Of a stretch of 30,755 nucleotides of DNA, positions 1 through 7,232 are shown piece after piece. Origin of the DNA: JBOGUF01 sp050696075. Its GTDB lineage: Bacteria; Chloroflexota; Chloroflexia; Thermomicrobiales; UBA6265. Made by a program: the position numbers and the translations under genes. The stretch lies in NCBI GenBank assembly GCA_050696075.1, contig JBOGUF010000193.1:1-30755 (forward strand), read 5' to 3'. The stretch's first letter is position 1, and each line of letters starts with the position of its first letter. The notes beneath the pieces were generated by a model that searched no databases, had not been told where the DNA came from, and saw nothing but the letters and a program-made list of their open reading frames with translations.

Positions 1-1
1 T

Positions 2-901
2 CGCCGGTCACGCCTCTCCCGCAAACATCGCGAGTGGCTCGCCGGTTACCTTTTTCTGCTCCCGGACGCCGTCGGCCTCGTTGTCTTCCTCCTCGTACCG
101 ATGGTCCTCTCCCTTAGCCTCGGTTTCTTCGACGTCTCCGGCTTCGGCGACTACGACTACGTCGGCCTGGCGAACTATCGCCAAATGTTCGACGATCCGC
201 TCTTCCTCGACAGCCTCCAAGTGACTGCTACCTACGTCCTCCTCTTCGTGCCGGGCCTCTTTCTCTCCGGGTTAGGCTTGGCGCTGCTCGTCAAGCAACC
301 GCTGCCGCTGCTGGGCATCTTCCGCGGCATGCTCTTCCTGCCGCACGTCGTCAGCCTCGTCGTCGTCGGCCTGGTTTGGCAGTTCATGCTGGTCGACCGC
401 ATCGGCGTAGTGAACAAGCTCTTCACCCGGCTCGGACTCGACGGCCGATCATGGCTCGGCGACCCCGACCTCGCGCTCGGTTCGCTGCTGCTGGTGACGA
501 TCTGGTTCTTCATGGGCTACTACATGATCATCTTCCTCGCCGGGCTCCAGGAGATCCCGCGCGAGTACTACGAGGCCGCCCGCATCGACGGCGCCTCCGG
601 CATCGAGACGTTTCGCAGCATCACCCTGCCGTTGCTCAAACCGACCAGCTTTTTCGTACTGCTGACATCGACCGTTTCCGCCGTCGCCGGCACCCAGGCC
701 TTCGACCTCGTCTATGTGATGACCCAAGGCGGCCCCGCCAATTCGACCAGCCTCGTCATCTATTACATCTATCAGCAAGCGTTCCAGTTCAGCCACTACG
801 GCTATGCCGCCGCCATGGCCTCGTTCCTCGTCGTCGTGCTGATGGCCCTGACCGGCGCGCTCTTCGCCGTCACCAAGGGAGGCCGTTTTGACTTCGACTA
901 G
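2..901 (+). CDS. Sugar ABC transporter permease, MalF/UgpA type (5' end outside window)
   Basis: Inner-membrane permease of a binding-protein-dependent ABC importer, probably for a sugar or glycerol derivative. The frame is open from base 2, so the true start lies upstream; the ATG at 101 falls inside the first membrane helix (visible residues LAGYLFLLPDAVGLVVFLL) and is not the start. Several hydrophobic helices follow. The cytoplasmic EAA loop that docks on the ATPase is at about 566-643 (EYYEAARIDGASG, then LPLLKP). Visible length is 299 residues, close to the usual 290-310, so little is missing. It overlaps the next permease gene by 14 bases, so the two are co-translated. Binding protein and ATPase are not in the window. 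Family is secure; the substrate cannot be read from the sequence. Confidence 0.93.
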   Translation, partial: RRSRLSRKHREWLAGYLFLLPDAVGLVVFLLVPMVLSLSLGFFDVSGFGDYDYVGLANYRQMFDDPLFLDSLQVTATYVLLFVPGLFLSGLGLALLVKQPLPLLGIFRGMLFLPHVVSLVVVGLVWQFMLVDRIGVVNKLFTRLGLDGRSWLGDPDLALGSLLLVTIWFFMGYYMIIFLAGLQEIPREYYEAARIDGASGIETFRSITLPLLKPTSFFVLLTSTVSAVAGTQAFDLVYVMTQGGPANSTSLVIYYIYQQAFQFSHYGYAAAMASFLVVVLMALTGALFAVTKGGRFDFD

Positions 902-1748
902 CCCCGCCGTCCCCTCCCGCGGCGGCGCCCGCAGGCGCCGCGTCCACCCGCAACCGGTGATCCGCTTCGTCGCGCTGGCGGCTATCGCCTGTCTGACCGT
1001 CTTCCCGCTCCTCTGGATGATCTCAGTCGCCTTCAAGAACCGGCAAGAGACCTATCTGCTCAACCTGATTCCGGACCAACCGACGATTGACAATTTCCGC
1101 CACGTTCTCACCGAAGTCCCATTCCCCCGCTACATGTTCAACAGCTTTTTCATCTCGGTGACGGTGACGCTGATCGCCCTCTTCTTCCACTCGATGGCGG
1201 CCTACTCACTCGCCCGCTTGCGCTTTCCGGGCCGAGACGCGATCTTCCTCGGCATCTTCTCGACGCTCCTCGTCTCGCTGCCGGTGATCCTAGTCCCGCT
1301 CTTCATCCTGGTGCGTGAACTGCACATGCTCAACAGCTACTTTGGCCTGATCATCCCGGTCATCTTTCACGCCTTCGGCATCTTTCTCTTGCGTCAGTTC
1401 TACCTCTCGATCCCGCGCGAATTGGAAGAGGCGGCAATCGTCGACGGCGCCGGCTATTGGCGCGTCTACTGGAACATCATCCTGCCGCTGAGCAAGCCGA
1501 TCTTGGCCGCCCTCTCCGTCTTCTTCTTTTTGGCGAACTGGAATTCCTTCCTCTGGCCGCTGACAATCACCAAGGACACCGACCTTTGGGTCGTCCAGAT
1601 CGGCATCGCCAGCTTCCGCCAGCAATACGCCTCTTCCCAGAACTACATCATGGCCGCCTCGGTCATCGTCGCCCTCCCTACCGTCATCATCTTCTTTCTC
1701 TGCCAACGCCAACTCGTCGAGTCGATTAAGACCTCGGGGTTCAAGTAG
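888..1748 (+). CDS. Sugar ABC transporter permease, MalG/UgpE type
   Basis: Second permease of the same importer, 286 residues. The start is TTG at 888, supported by a strong Shine-Dalgarno AAGGGAGG at 875-882, five bases upstream, inside the end of the preceding gene. The N-terminus is basic (RRRRVH), followed by a first membrane helix at about residues 25-46. The EAA loop lies at about residues 178-204 (ELEEAAIVDGAG, then LPLSKP). The C-terminus ends in ESIKTSGFK, the tail typical of MalG-type permeases. Together with the upstream permease it would form the heterodimeric membrane channel. A perfect hairpin closes the operon just after the stop. Confidence 0.93.
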   Translation: MTSTSPAVPSRGGARRRRVHPQPVIRFVALAAIACLTVFPLLWMISVAFKNRQETYLLNLIPDQPTIDNFRHVLTEVPFPRYMFNSFFISVTVTLIALFFHSMAAYSLARLRFPGRDAIFLGIFSTLLVSLPVILVPLFILVRELHMLNSYFGLIIPVIFHAFGIFLLRQFYLSIPRELEEAAIVDGAGYWRVYWNIILPLSKPILAALSVFFFLANWNSFLWPLTITKDTDLWVVQIGIASFRQQYASSQNYIMAASVIVALPTVIIFFLCQRQLVESIKTSGFK

Positions 1749-1753
1749 CGCAT

Positions 1754-1786
1754 GAGAACGGGCGAGTCGGTGACTCGCCCGTTCTC
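1754..1786 (+). terminator. Perfect 15-bp hairpin after the sugar permease operon
   Basis: Two perfect 15-base arms (1754-1768 and 1772-1786, starting GAGAACGGGC) surround a 3-base loop. It begins five bases after the permease stop. There is no strong T-run behind it, but in a high-GC genome such a stem is a plausible terminator. The next gene on the other strand ends at 1811, so it could also stop transcription from that side. Confidence 0.75.
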
Positions 1787-1810
1787 CGGCTAATGCGTTC
1801 GTGAAACGCT

Positions 1811-2467
1811 TCAGGCAAGCGCCCGCCGGCGCAGGCCGTGGGCTGCCCAGCCGACCAGTCCCAACAGCATCGTCATCGCCAAGAGGTCGCCGGACCGGTC
1901 ATCGTCGATCACGCCGGCGCCGATTCCGGTGTTCGGGAGCTCGCCAACCTCGTCACCGTCGTCATCGCCGGGGTTCATGGGTTGCGGGATGTTGTACCAC
2001 TCGCAGGCGATATCATCGCCCGTTTCGAAGTCGAAGCGAATGCCGAAGAGCGGACCGCCCGGTTCGAAGTCGAGGGTCTCGTAGGAGAAATCGAGCGCCA
2101 CGCCGCCGCTCGTGCAGAAGACCGCGTACTCAAGCGCTTGCGCGGCCGGTTCGCCGACGGTGACCGTGTCCGGTCCGGTCGGGTCGAGGTCGTACGGCGC
2201 CAGCGCGAAGGTCGCCAGCCCATCGCCACCGGTGGTGGTCGTTTCGACGTTCCCCGTATTCGGCGTGCCGATCGAAAAGTCGATGGGAGCGGCCGGAAGG
2301 GCCGTGCAGTCGGCGGCGAAGTCGTCGCCATCGTAGCCTTGTGGACAGGTCGATACGCCGATGATCAGCGACCCTCCGTCTTGGCCGAACGCTGTTGGTG
2401 TGCTCACTGCCAGGGCGGCGCCTGCAAGTCCGAATGTCACGAGTAGCGCAATGATCGTACGTCTCAT
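1811..2467 (-). CDS. Secreted cell-wall-anchored protein with LPNTG sorting signal
   Basis: A 218-residue exported protein of unknown function. Residues 1-28 look like a signal peptide (MRRTIIALLV start, hydrophobic core, likely cleavage near AFG/QDGG). The mature part is acidic and rich in Thr and Gly, with Cys at about 41, 54, 118 and 155; the region around residues 60-130 could be a small beta-sandwich domain. A short Asp-rich linker (GDDDGDE) leads to LPNTG at 177-181, then a hydrophobic segment at about 194-210 and a basic tail (GLRRRALA). This is the three-part sortase signal, so the protein is probably linked to the cell wall, implying a one-membrane envelope. No sortase is visible nearby. 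It is transcribed towards the sugar permease operon and ends 24 bases from its terminator. Confidence 0.8.
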   Translation of the reverse strand: MRRTIIALLVTFGLAGAALAVSTPTAFGQDGGSLIIGVSTCPQGYDGDDFAADCTALPAAPIDFSIGTPNTGNVETTTTGGDGLATFALAPYDLDPTGPDTVTVGEPAAQALEYAVFCTSGGVALDFSYETLDFEPGGPLFGIRFDFETGDDIACEWYNIPQPMNPGDDDGDEVGELPNTGIGAGVIDDDRSGDLLAMTMLLGLVGWAAHGLRRRALA

Positions 2468-2551
2468 GGAACTGTGCCCCTAACCTTATCCAGCAATGCC
2501 GTCGCTCCGTGACCGCGGTGGTCGATCCCTCCTTTCGCGCGCGTCGTCACA

Positions 2552-2585
2552 TGCCATCACCGTCCGATCGCGGACGGTGATGGCA
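2552..2585. repeat. Perfect 15-bp inverted repeat in divergent region
   Basis: Arms 2552-2566 (TGCCATCACCGTCCG) and 2571-2585 are exact reverse complements with a 4-base loop (ATCG). It lies between two divergent genes, so it does not sit at the end of an evident transcript. It may be an operator, or a terminator left from a lost gene. Confidence 0.7.
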
Positions 2586-2641
2586 ACAACGCATTGCGAC
2601 AGGAAGTGGTTTCTAGCCGCGCTGGGCATACCAGCGCATGC

Positions 2642-2670
2642 TTGATACTCTTCAGAGACGAGACTACACT
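2642..2670 (+). promoter_or_regulatory. Sigma-70-type promoter giving a leaderless DUF433 mRNA
   Basis: TTGATA at 2642-2647 and TACACT at 2665-2670 are separated by exactly 17 bases. The expected transcription start, about seven bases on, falls at the ATG at 2678, and no Shine-Dalgarno is present, so the transcript would be leaderless. Confidence 0.55.
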
Positions 2671-2677
2671 GCCAACC

Positions 2678-2905
2678 ATGGACTACCGTGAGCACATCAC
2701 TATCGACGCGGGAAAGCGCGGCGGCAAGCCGACCATAAGAGGCATGCGCATTACCGTTCAGGACGTGCTCGAGTATCTGGCCGGGGGCATGACCGAGGAG
2801 GAGATTCTCTCCGATTTTCCGGAGCTTACCCGTGAGGACATCCGCGCCTGCCTGGCATTCGCCGCCGACCGTGAGCGTAAACTCATGGCCATCCCCGCTC
2901 TCTAA
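2678..2905 (+). CDS. DUF433 family antitoxin
   Basis: A 75-residue DUF433 protein, the small winged-helix type that acts as DNA-binding antitoxin next to PIN-like toxins. Recognisable features are HITIDAGKRGGKPTIRGMRI at residues 6-25, then a helical part with TVQDVLEYLAGGMTEEEIL and a C-terminal segment containing DFPELTREDI. Start chosen at ATG 2678, since the in-frame sequence upstream does not match the family and the promoter ends just before it. It sits six bases ahead of the DUF5615 gene, so the two are co-transcribed. By family precedent it would neutralise the toxin and repress its own promoter. Confidence 0.88.
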   Translation: MDYREHITIDAGKRGGKPTIRGMRITVQDVLEYLAGGMTEEEILSDFPELTREDIRACLAFAADRERKLMAIPAL

Positions 2906-2911
2906 AGTCCC

Positions 2912-3244
2912 TTGAGATTGCTCTTCGACCAAAATCTGTCGTTCAAACTCGTCCGCAATCTGTCTGATCTGTACCAAGACTCCGTGCATGTGCGGTATCT
3001 ACAGTTCGCCGAGGCGGACGATCTATCAATTTGGCACAATGCCGCTGTACACGATTTAATCATCGTCTCCAAAGACTCTGACTTTCATCAAATGAGTCTG
3101 CTCTATGGACATCCGCCCAAGACCGTCTGGTTGCGTGTTGGGAACGCTTCGACGGCGACAATCGAGGCGCTGCTCCGAGACCACCGCGAGACGATAGAGC
3201 ACTTCTACGAAGATCGTGACGCCGCGTTCCTCGCACTGGCGTAA
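2912..3244 (+). CDS. DUF5615 PIN-like toxin
   Basis: A 110-residue DUF5615 protein, a PIN-like putative RNase toxin. It starts with TTG at 2912 (MRLLFDQNLS), giving the DQN motif with the first acidic residue. Further acidic positions are EADD near residue 35 and SKDSDF near residue 54; these match the acidic metal-binding set expected of PIN folds. Length is normal for the family and the frame is intact. It follows its DUF433 partner by six bases with only a weak ribosome site, suggesting coupled and low translation of the toxin. RNase activity is inferred from the family. Confidence 0.87.
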   Translation: MRLLFDQNLSFKLVRNLSDLYQDSVHVRYLQFAEADDLSIWHNAAVHDLIIVSKDSDFHQMSLLYGHPPKTVWLRVGNASTATIEALLRDHRETIEHFYEDRDAAFLALA

Positions 3245-3291
3245 CGACCTGTCGCCGTGGGCTGCCGCCGATCGTCAAATGGCATACACCT

Positions 3292-4629
3292 TCAGTGCAG
3301 CGACATTCCACCGTCCACGCCCTCGAGCCAGCGCTTTACAGACTGCAAGAAGCGCGTGGCGGCGAGGCCATCGACGGCGCGGTGGTCGACGCTGAGGGAG
3401 AGGTTCATCATCGAGCGAATGGCAATCATGTCGTCGATCACGACTGGGCGCTTGATGATCGCCTCGGTCGAAAGGATCGCCACCTGTGGCTGAACTAGGA
3501 TCGGCGTTGAGACGAGCGAACCGAAGGTGCCGGGGTTGTTAATGGTGAAGGTGCCGCCGGTCACCTCGTCCGGCGTCAGCGTCCCGGCCCGCGCCTTTGC
3601 TGCTAACTCGGCCACGGCGTGCATCAGCCCGGCGATGCTTAGCCGGTCGGCGTGCTTGATCACCGGCACGATCAGCCCGTCGTCAAGCGCGACCGCGACC
3701 CCGACGTTGATCGCCCCGCGGTGAATGATCCGCTCCTCGCCCCACACCGCGTTCAAGCGCGGGTGGTCGCGCAGCGCCAGCGTCGCCGCCTTGACCGCGA
3801 AGGGCAAGTAGGTCAGATCGATCCCCTCCCGCCGCGCGAACTCCTCCTTACGCGCCGTTCGGTAGGCGACGACGTTGGTCATGTCCACTTCCATGACGCA
3901 GGTCACATGCGGCGCCGTCCGCTCGGAGCGCACCATGTGCTCGGCGATCAGCCGCCGCATCGGCGTTACCGGGATGATCTCGTCGCCGGGGAGGATCTGG
4001 ACCGGCGAGCGCTCCACGGCGGGCCGCGTCTCAGGTGGCGGCGCGGTTGGCGGGGAAGATGCTGCCGCACGGACGGCTGCTGGCTCCGGCGTGCGCTTGA
4101 CGAAGGCAAGGATGTCCTGCTTTGTGACCCGACCGCCGACGCCGCTGCCGTCAATTTGGGAGATGTCGACCCCGTGCTCCTCCGCGATCCGCCGCACCAC
4201 CGGCGACGAACGGGCGCGCAACAGTTCCATCTCGTCCGCGATCTCCCCCGCTCGCCGGAATTCGCTCATCGATGACCGCGGGGCAGACGCCGCGTGGCCG
4301 TTGGCGCCGCCGGCGCCGGCGCCATCGATCGCCGCGGACGCCGCGTCTGCCCGCGTCTCACCCGTGACGTCATCGGTCTCCGTCTGCTCGATCCGGCACA
4401 ACGCGGTCCCGACCGGCACCGTCGTCGCCGGATCGACCAGGATCTCGACCAGCACCCCGGCCACCGACGACGGAATCTCGGTGTTGACCTTGTCTGTCTC
4501 GACCTCGACCAGCAGGTCGTACTTCTCGACCCGATCCCCGACGTGCTTCAGCCAGGTCCCGATCGTTCCCTCCGTCACACTCTCCCCAAGCTGCGGCATC
4601 GTGATCGTGGTCGCGGTCTCCGTCGGCAT
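3292..4629 (-). CDS. 2-oxo acid dehydrogenase E2 (dihydrolipoamide acyltransferase)
   Basis: Core component of a 2-oxo acid dehydrogenase complex; moves the acyl group from E1 to CoA through a swinging lipoyl arm. There are 445 residues. A lipoyl domain covers residues 8-82, with the lipoylated Lys at 47 in ETDKV. An Ala/Gly-rich linker follows (about 92-118). The peripheral subunit-binding domain is at about 141-177 (SSPVVRRIAEEHGVDISQI, then GGRVTKQDIL). A Pro-rich linker leads to the catalytic domain from about 218, with active-site His416 in DHRAVDG. Start ATG at 4629 has GGAGAAGAG upstream. Last gene of an E1 alpha-E1 beta-E2 operon. Branched-chain substrate is favoured because a leucine-degradation operon lies 20 kb away; pyruvate cannot be excluded. 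Confidence 0.92.
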   Translation of the reverse strand: MPTETATTITMPQLGESVTEGTIGTWLKHVGDRVEKYDLLVEVETDKVNTEIPSSVAGVLVEILVDPATTVPVGTALCRIEQTETDDVTGETRADAASAAIDGAGAGGANGHAASAPRSSMSEFRRAGEIADEMELLRARSSPVVRRIAEEHGVDISQIDGSGVGGRVTKQDILAFVKRTPEPAAVRAAASSPPTAPPPETRPAVERSPVQILPGDEIIPVTPMRRLIAEHMVRSERTAPHVTCVMEVDMTNVVAYRTARKEEFARREGIDLTYLPFAVKAATLALRDHPRLNAVWGEERIIHRGAINVGVAVALDDGLIVPVIKHADRLSIAGLMHAVAELAAKARAGTLTPDEVTGGTFTINNPGTFGSLVSTPILVQPQVAILSTEAIIKRPVVIDDMIAIRSMMNLSLSVDHRAVDGLAATRFLQSVKRWLEGVDGGMSLH

Positions 4630-4645
4630 GGCTCTTCTCCGGGCG

Positions 4646-4720
4646 AGGCGTTAGGCGTTAGGCGTTAGGGGAACGACGACGTTGTCCCGAACGCCGAACG
4701 CCTCAGCCCTAACGCCTAAT
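4646..4720 (-). repeat. Heptamer-repeat hairpin between E1 beta and E2 (TAGGCGT family)
   Basis: Read on the gene strand it begins with the TAG stop of E1 beta and runs through degenerate TAGGCGT units (TAGGCGT, TAGGGCT, GAGGCGT, TCGGCGT). After a central ACGTCGTCGTTC segment come three exact TAACGCC units. 4658-4670 and 4707-4719 are exact 13-base inverted copies, so the RNA can fold into a long stem. The E2 Shine-Dalgarno follows directly. The plus-strand sequence 4646-4670 is identical to 30731-30755. Confidence 0.9.
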
Positions 4721-5750
4721 ACGCGATCAACCTACGTAGGGCCGCGCCGATCTTCTCGGCGTCGATCATGAAGGCGTGCTCCAGAGGTGGGCTGAAGGGC
4801 ATAGCGGGTACATCTGGCGCGGTGACACGCATGACCGGCGCATCGAGGTAGGCGAATGCCTCCTCGCCGATGATGGCCGCCACCTCGCTCGCGACTGAGC
4901 AGAGCCGGTTCGCCTCGGTGACGACGAGCATCTTGCCCGTTCTCTTGGCCGATTCGAGGATCGCCCGCTCGTCCAGCGGCTTGAGCGAGCGCAAGTCGAT
5001 CAACTCGATGCTGGCTCCGGTTTCGGTCGTGACCTCCGCCGCCGCCTTCTCCGCCTCGTGCACCATCAGCCCGTAGGCGACAATCGTCGCGTCAGTCCCT
5101 TCCTGGACGATCCGCGCTTCGCCCAGCGGGACATCGTAGTCGCCGTCCGGCACTGGTCCCTTAATTGACCGGTAGAGTTTCTTGTGTTCGAGGTAAAGCA
5201 CCGGGTCGCCGTCGCGGATGGCGCTACGCAGCAGCCCTTTGGCGTCCGCGGGCGTGGCCGGCGCCACGACCTTCAATCCTGGGATGTGAACGAAGACCGC
5301 CTCGATGCACTGCGAGTGGTAGAGCGCGCCGTGGACACCCCCGCCGAAGGGCGCGCGGATCACGATCGGACAGGAAAAGTCGTTGTTCGAACGATAGCGG
5401 ATGCGCGCCGCCTCGTTCATGATCTGGTCCATCGCCGGGTGGATGAAGTCCAGGAACTGGATCTCCGCGATCGGGCGCAGCCCGTTGAGCGCCATCCCGA
5501 TCGCGCTGCCGACGATCCCCGATTCGGCGAGCGGGGTGTCGATCACTCGCGCCGCGCCGAATTCCTCGAAGAGCCCGACCGTGACGCGAAAGACGCCGCC
5601 CCGGCGCCCCACGTCCTCGCCGAGCACGACGATCCGCTCGTCCGCTCGCATTTCCTCGGCCAACGTGTCATGGATCGCCTCCACGAGCGACTTCGTCGGC
5701 CCGATGTCAGCCGGCTCGGCAACCACCGCCCGGTCCATCACCTGTGCCAT
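4716..5750 (-). CDS. 2-oxo acid dehydrogenase E1 beta
   Basis: Beta subunit of the thiamine-diphosphate E1 enzyme, which decarboxylates a branched-chain 2-oxo acid (or pyruvate) and acylates the E2 lipoyl arm. It has 344 residues, the usual length. Signatures are VLGEDVGRRGGVFRVT near residue 42, DTPLAESGIVGSAIGMA near 71, RAPFGGGVHGALYHSQ near 132 and VVAPATPADAKGLL near 161. The C-terminal transketolase domain contains ELIDLRSLKPLDE and the ending has PPLEHAFMIDAEKI. Start ATG at 5750 has AGAGGAG six bases upstream. It is 70 bases after E1 alpha, and its TAG stop is supplied by the first unit of a heptamer-repeat hairpin. Confidence 0.92.
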   Translation of the reverse strand: MAQVMDRAVVAEPADIGPTKSLVEAIHDTLAEEMRADERIVVLGEDVGRRGGVFRVTVGLFEEFGAARVIDTPLAESGIVGSAIGMALNGLRPIAEIQFLDFIHPAMDQIMNEAARIRYRSNNDFSCPIVIRAPFGGGVHGALYHSQCIEAVFVHIPGLKVVAPATPADAKGLLRSAIRDGDPVLYLEHKKLYRSIKGPVPDGDYDVPLGEARIVQEGTDATIVAYGLMVHEAEKAAAEVTTETGASIELIDLRSLKPLDERAILESAKRTGKMLVVTEANRLCSVASEVAAIIGEEAFAYLDAPVMRVTAPDVPAMPFSPPLEHAFMIDAEKIGAALRRLIAY

Positions 5751-5764
5751 GCCAACTCCTCTGG

Positions 5765-5824
5765 AGGCGTTCGGCGTTAGGAGAACGTCGTCGTCATCCC
5801 TAACGCCTAACCTCTAACGCCTAA
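5765..5824 (-). repeat. Heptamer-repeat hairpin between E1 alpha and E1 beta (TAGGCGT family)
   Basis: On the gene strand the E1 alpha TAG stop opens a run TAGGCGT, TAGAGGT, TAGGCGT, TAGGGAT. A central ACGACGACGTTC segment follows, then TAACGCC and GAACGCC, and the E1 beta Shine-Dalgarno. The layout and the central segment resemble the 4646-4720 element. The two arms are inverted copies. Confidence 0.88.
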
Positions 5825-6957
5825 TCCTCGGCGTAGACGTGTCGGTCGAAGGTTGCGGCGTCGGGGAAGGGCGCCGCCTCGGCGGCCTCGGTCGCCGCGT
5901 TGACCTCGGTTTTCACCCGGGACTTCATTTCGGCTAGCGAGTCACCATCGAAGGCGCCGACCTCGCGCAGCCGCGCCTCAAAGAGGGTTAGCGGGTCATG
6001 CGCTCGCCACGCCTTGACCTCTTCCGGGCTGCGATAGGTACGGTCGTCGTCGTCCGAGGTGTGCGGGTTGAAGCGGTACAGCTTCGCCTCGACCAGCGTC
6101 GGCCCCTCGCCACGCCGCGCGCGCTCGGCCGCTTCCGCCACCGTCTGGTAGACGGCCAGCACGTCGGTCCCGTCGACCACCACGCCGGAGAATCCGTAGC
6201 CCGCGGCGCGGTCAGCCACGTTGTCGATCGCCATTTGGCAATCGAGCGGCACGGAGATCGCGTACCGGTTGTTCTCACAAAAGAAGATGACCGGGAGCCT
6301 GTGGACCCCCGCGAAGTTGCACGCTTCGTGGAAGTCGCCTTCGGACGACCCGCCTTCGCCGAAGCAAACCAGCGAAACTTGTCCCGTGTTTCGCAGTTTG
6401 GCGGCGTAGGCTGTACCGGTCGCGTGCGGAATCTGGGTGGCTACCGGGCTCGAGCTGGTGATGATCCGCAGCTTCGCCGAACCATAGTGCGCCGGCATCT
6501 GCCGGGCGCCGGAGGTCGGGTCTTCCGCCCGCGCTAGCGCGGCCATCATCACGTCCCGCGCCGTCAGCCCAAAGGCCAAACTGATCGCCAGGTCGCGATA
6601 ATAGGGCAGCAGGATGTCCTTCGTGCGGTCCAGACCATAGGCGGCGCCGATTTGTGCCCCCTCGTGCCCTTGCGCCGAAACGATGAACGCCGCGCGCCCC
6701 GCCCGCTGCAACTGCCACATTCGTTCGTCCAGCGCACGCGACAGCGCCAAATACCAGTACATCTCGCGCAGCGTCTCGAGAGGAAGACCCGCATCGCCCG
6801 CGGACGCGGGCGCGACGTGCGCCGTGATCGTGCCGGCGCCGACGTCGACCGTATCGAGTGGGAGATGGACCGTGGCAGCGCCGTTTCGGGACACCGCACC
6901 GTTCTGGAAGGCCCCCTGGACGGCTTTGTCCGGGGCGCGTGTCGTCTCGGTCGCCAT
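5821..6957 (-). CDS. 2-oxo acid dehydrogenase E1 alpha
   Basis: Thiamine-diphosphate-binding subunit of E1, 378 residues. Start ATG at 6957 (MATETTRAPD) is set by AAAGGAG seven bases upstream; the open frame runs further up but without family match. Residues 1-50 are a poorly conserved extension. The conserved part starts near residue 60 (LETLREMYWYLALSRALDE). The cofactor/Mg motif runs from GEGGSSEGDFHEACNF (about 200-215) to ENNRYAIS (about 228-235); the GEG variant is known in branched-chain E1. NPHTSDDDDRTYR near the C-terminus matches the phosphorylation-loop region of the family. First gene of the operon, with a TATAAT box about 195 bases upstream. Confidence 0.92.
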   Translation of the reverse strand: MATETTRAPDKAVQGAFQNGAVSRNGAATVHLPLDTVDVGAGTITAHVAPASAGDAGLPLETLREMYWYLALSRALDERMWQLQRAGRAAFIVSAQGHEGAQIGAAYGLDRTKDILLPYYRDLAISLAFGLTARDVMMAALARAEDPTSGARQMPAHYGSAKLRIITSSSPVATQIPHATGTAYAAKLRNTGQVSLVCFGEGGSSEGDFHEACNFAGVHRLPVIFFCENNRYAISVPLDCQMAIDNVADRAAGYGFSGVVVDGTDVLAVYQTVAEAAERARRGEGPTLVEAKLYRFNPHTSDDDDRTYRSPEEVKAWRAHDPLTLFEARLREVGAFDGDSLAEMKSRVKTEVNAATEAAEAAPFPDAATFDRHVYAED

Positions 6958-7152
6958 TGACCGCTCCTTTGTCGATCCGTCAGCGGCCAACCATCGGCGA
7001 GGTGCGGGGAGTGACGGCGGTCGAGGGCTGGCCGCTGGCGGCGCTGTCCGTTGCGCCCTGCCCTGCATTTTTCCTGCCGCCGCGGTGCAAGCAGAGGGCC
7101 GGCGCGTTATCGACGCCCGCCCTTTTCGCGGCGCGGGCGTCTCCGGTGACCC

Positions 7153-7158
7153 ATTATA
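7153..7158 (-). promoter_or_regulatory. Consensus -10 box (TATAAT) for the E1 alpha-E1 beta-E2 operon
   Basis: The minus strand reads GGCTATAATGGG. No good -35 box is visible 16-18 bases upstream, so an activator may be involved. It faces the parD promoter about 50 bases away. Confidence 0.45.
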
Positions 7159-7186
7159 GCCGCTTGAAACCGCTCCGCCATCGGCC

Positions 7187-7211
7187 AAAGATCAGCGATC
7201 TTTGCTATGAT
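7187..7211 (+). promoter_or_regulatory. parD promoter: operator-like inverted repeat plus extended -10
   Basis: AAAGATC (7187-7193) and GATCTTT (7197-7203) form a perfect 7-bp inverted repeat with a 3-base spacer. It is followed by TGCTATGAT, an extended -10 with TATGAT at 7206-7211. A repressor bound to the repeat would block RNA polymerase, as expected for autoregulated antitoxins. Confidence 0.5.
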
Positions 7212-7232
7212 GCATCGAAGGAGGCCCCACCT

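Larger units (their letters stand above)
2468..2677. other. Divergent intergenic region between LPNTG gene and DUF433 gene
   Basis: This holds the 5' side of both neighbours. Near 2552-2585 there is a perfect inverted repeat (listed separately). A sigma-70-like promoter for the plus-strand DUF433 gene sits at 2642-2670. A possible Shine-Dalgarno (AGGGG) for the minus-strand gene lies about nine bases before its ATG. Confidence 0.6.
6958..7232. other. Divergent promoter region between E1 alpha operon and ParD gene
   Basis: On the minus strand a TATAAT box (7153-7158) predicts a start near 7146 and a leader of about 188 bases for the E1 alpha operon. A 9-bp hairpin (arms 7112-7120 and 7133-7141) lies in the first 35 bases of that leader. 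On the plus strand an extended -10 box and an inverted repeat belong to parD. I recognise no known riboswitch or T-box in the leader. Confidence 0.6.

Noticed and set aside
449..1036. Long antisense frames opposite the permeases, dehydrogenase, liu and other genes
   Set aside because: They mirror GC-rich codons of the real genes, show Arg/Asp/Gly-biased composition and match no family.
6958..7145. T-box or riboswitch in the E1 alpha leader
   Set aside because: An ACCGCG string occurs, but the rest of the T-box consensus is missing and no other known riboswitch core is visible.
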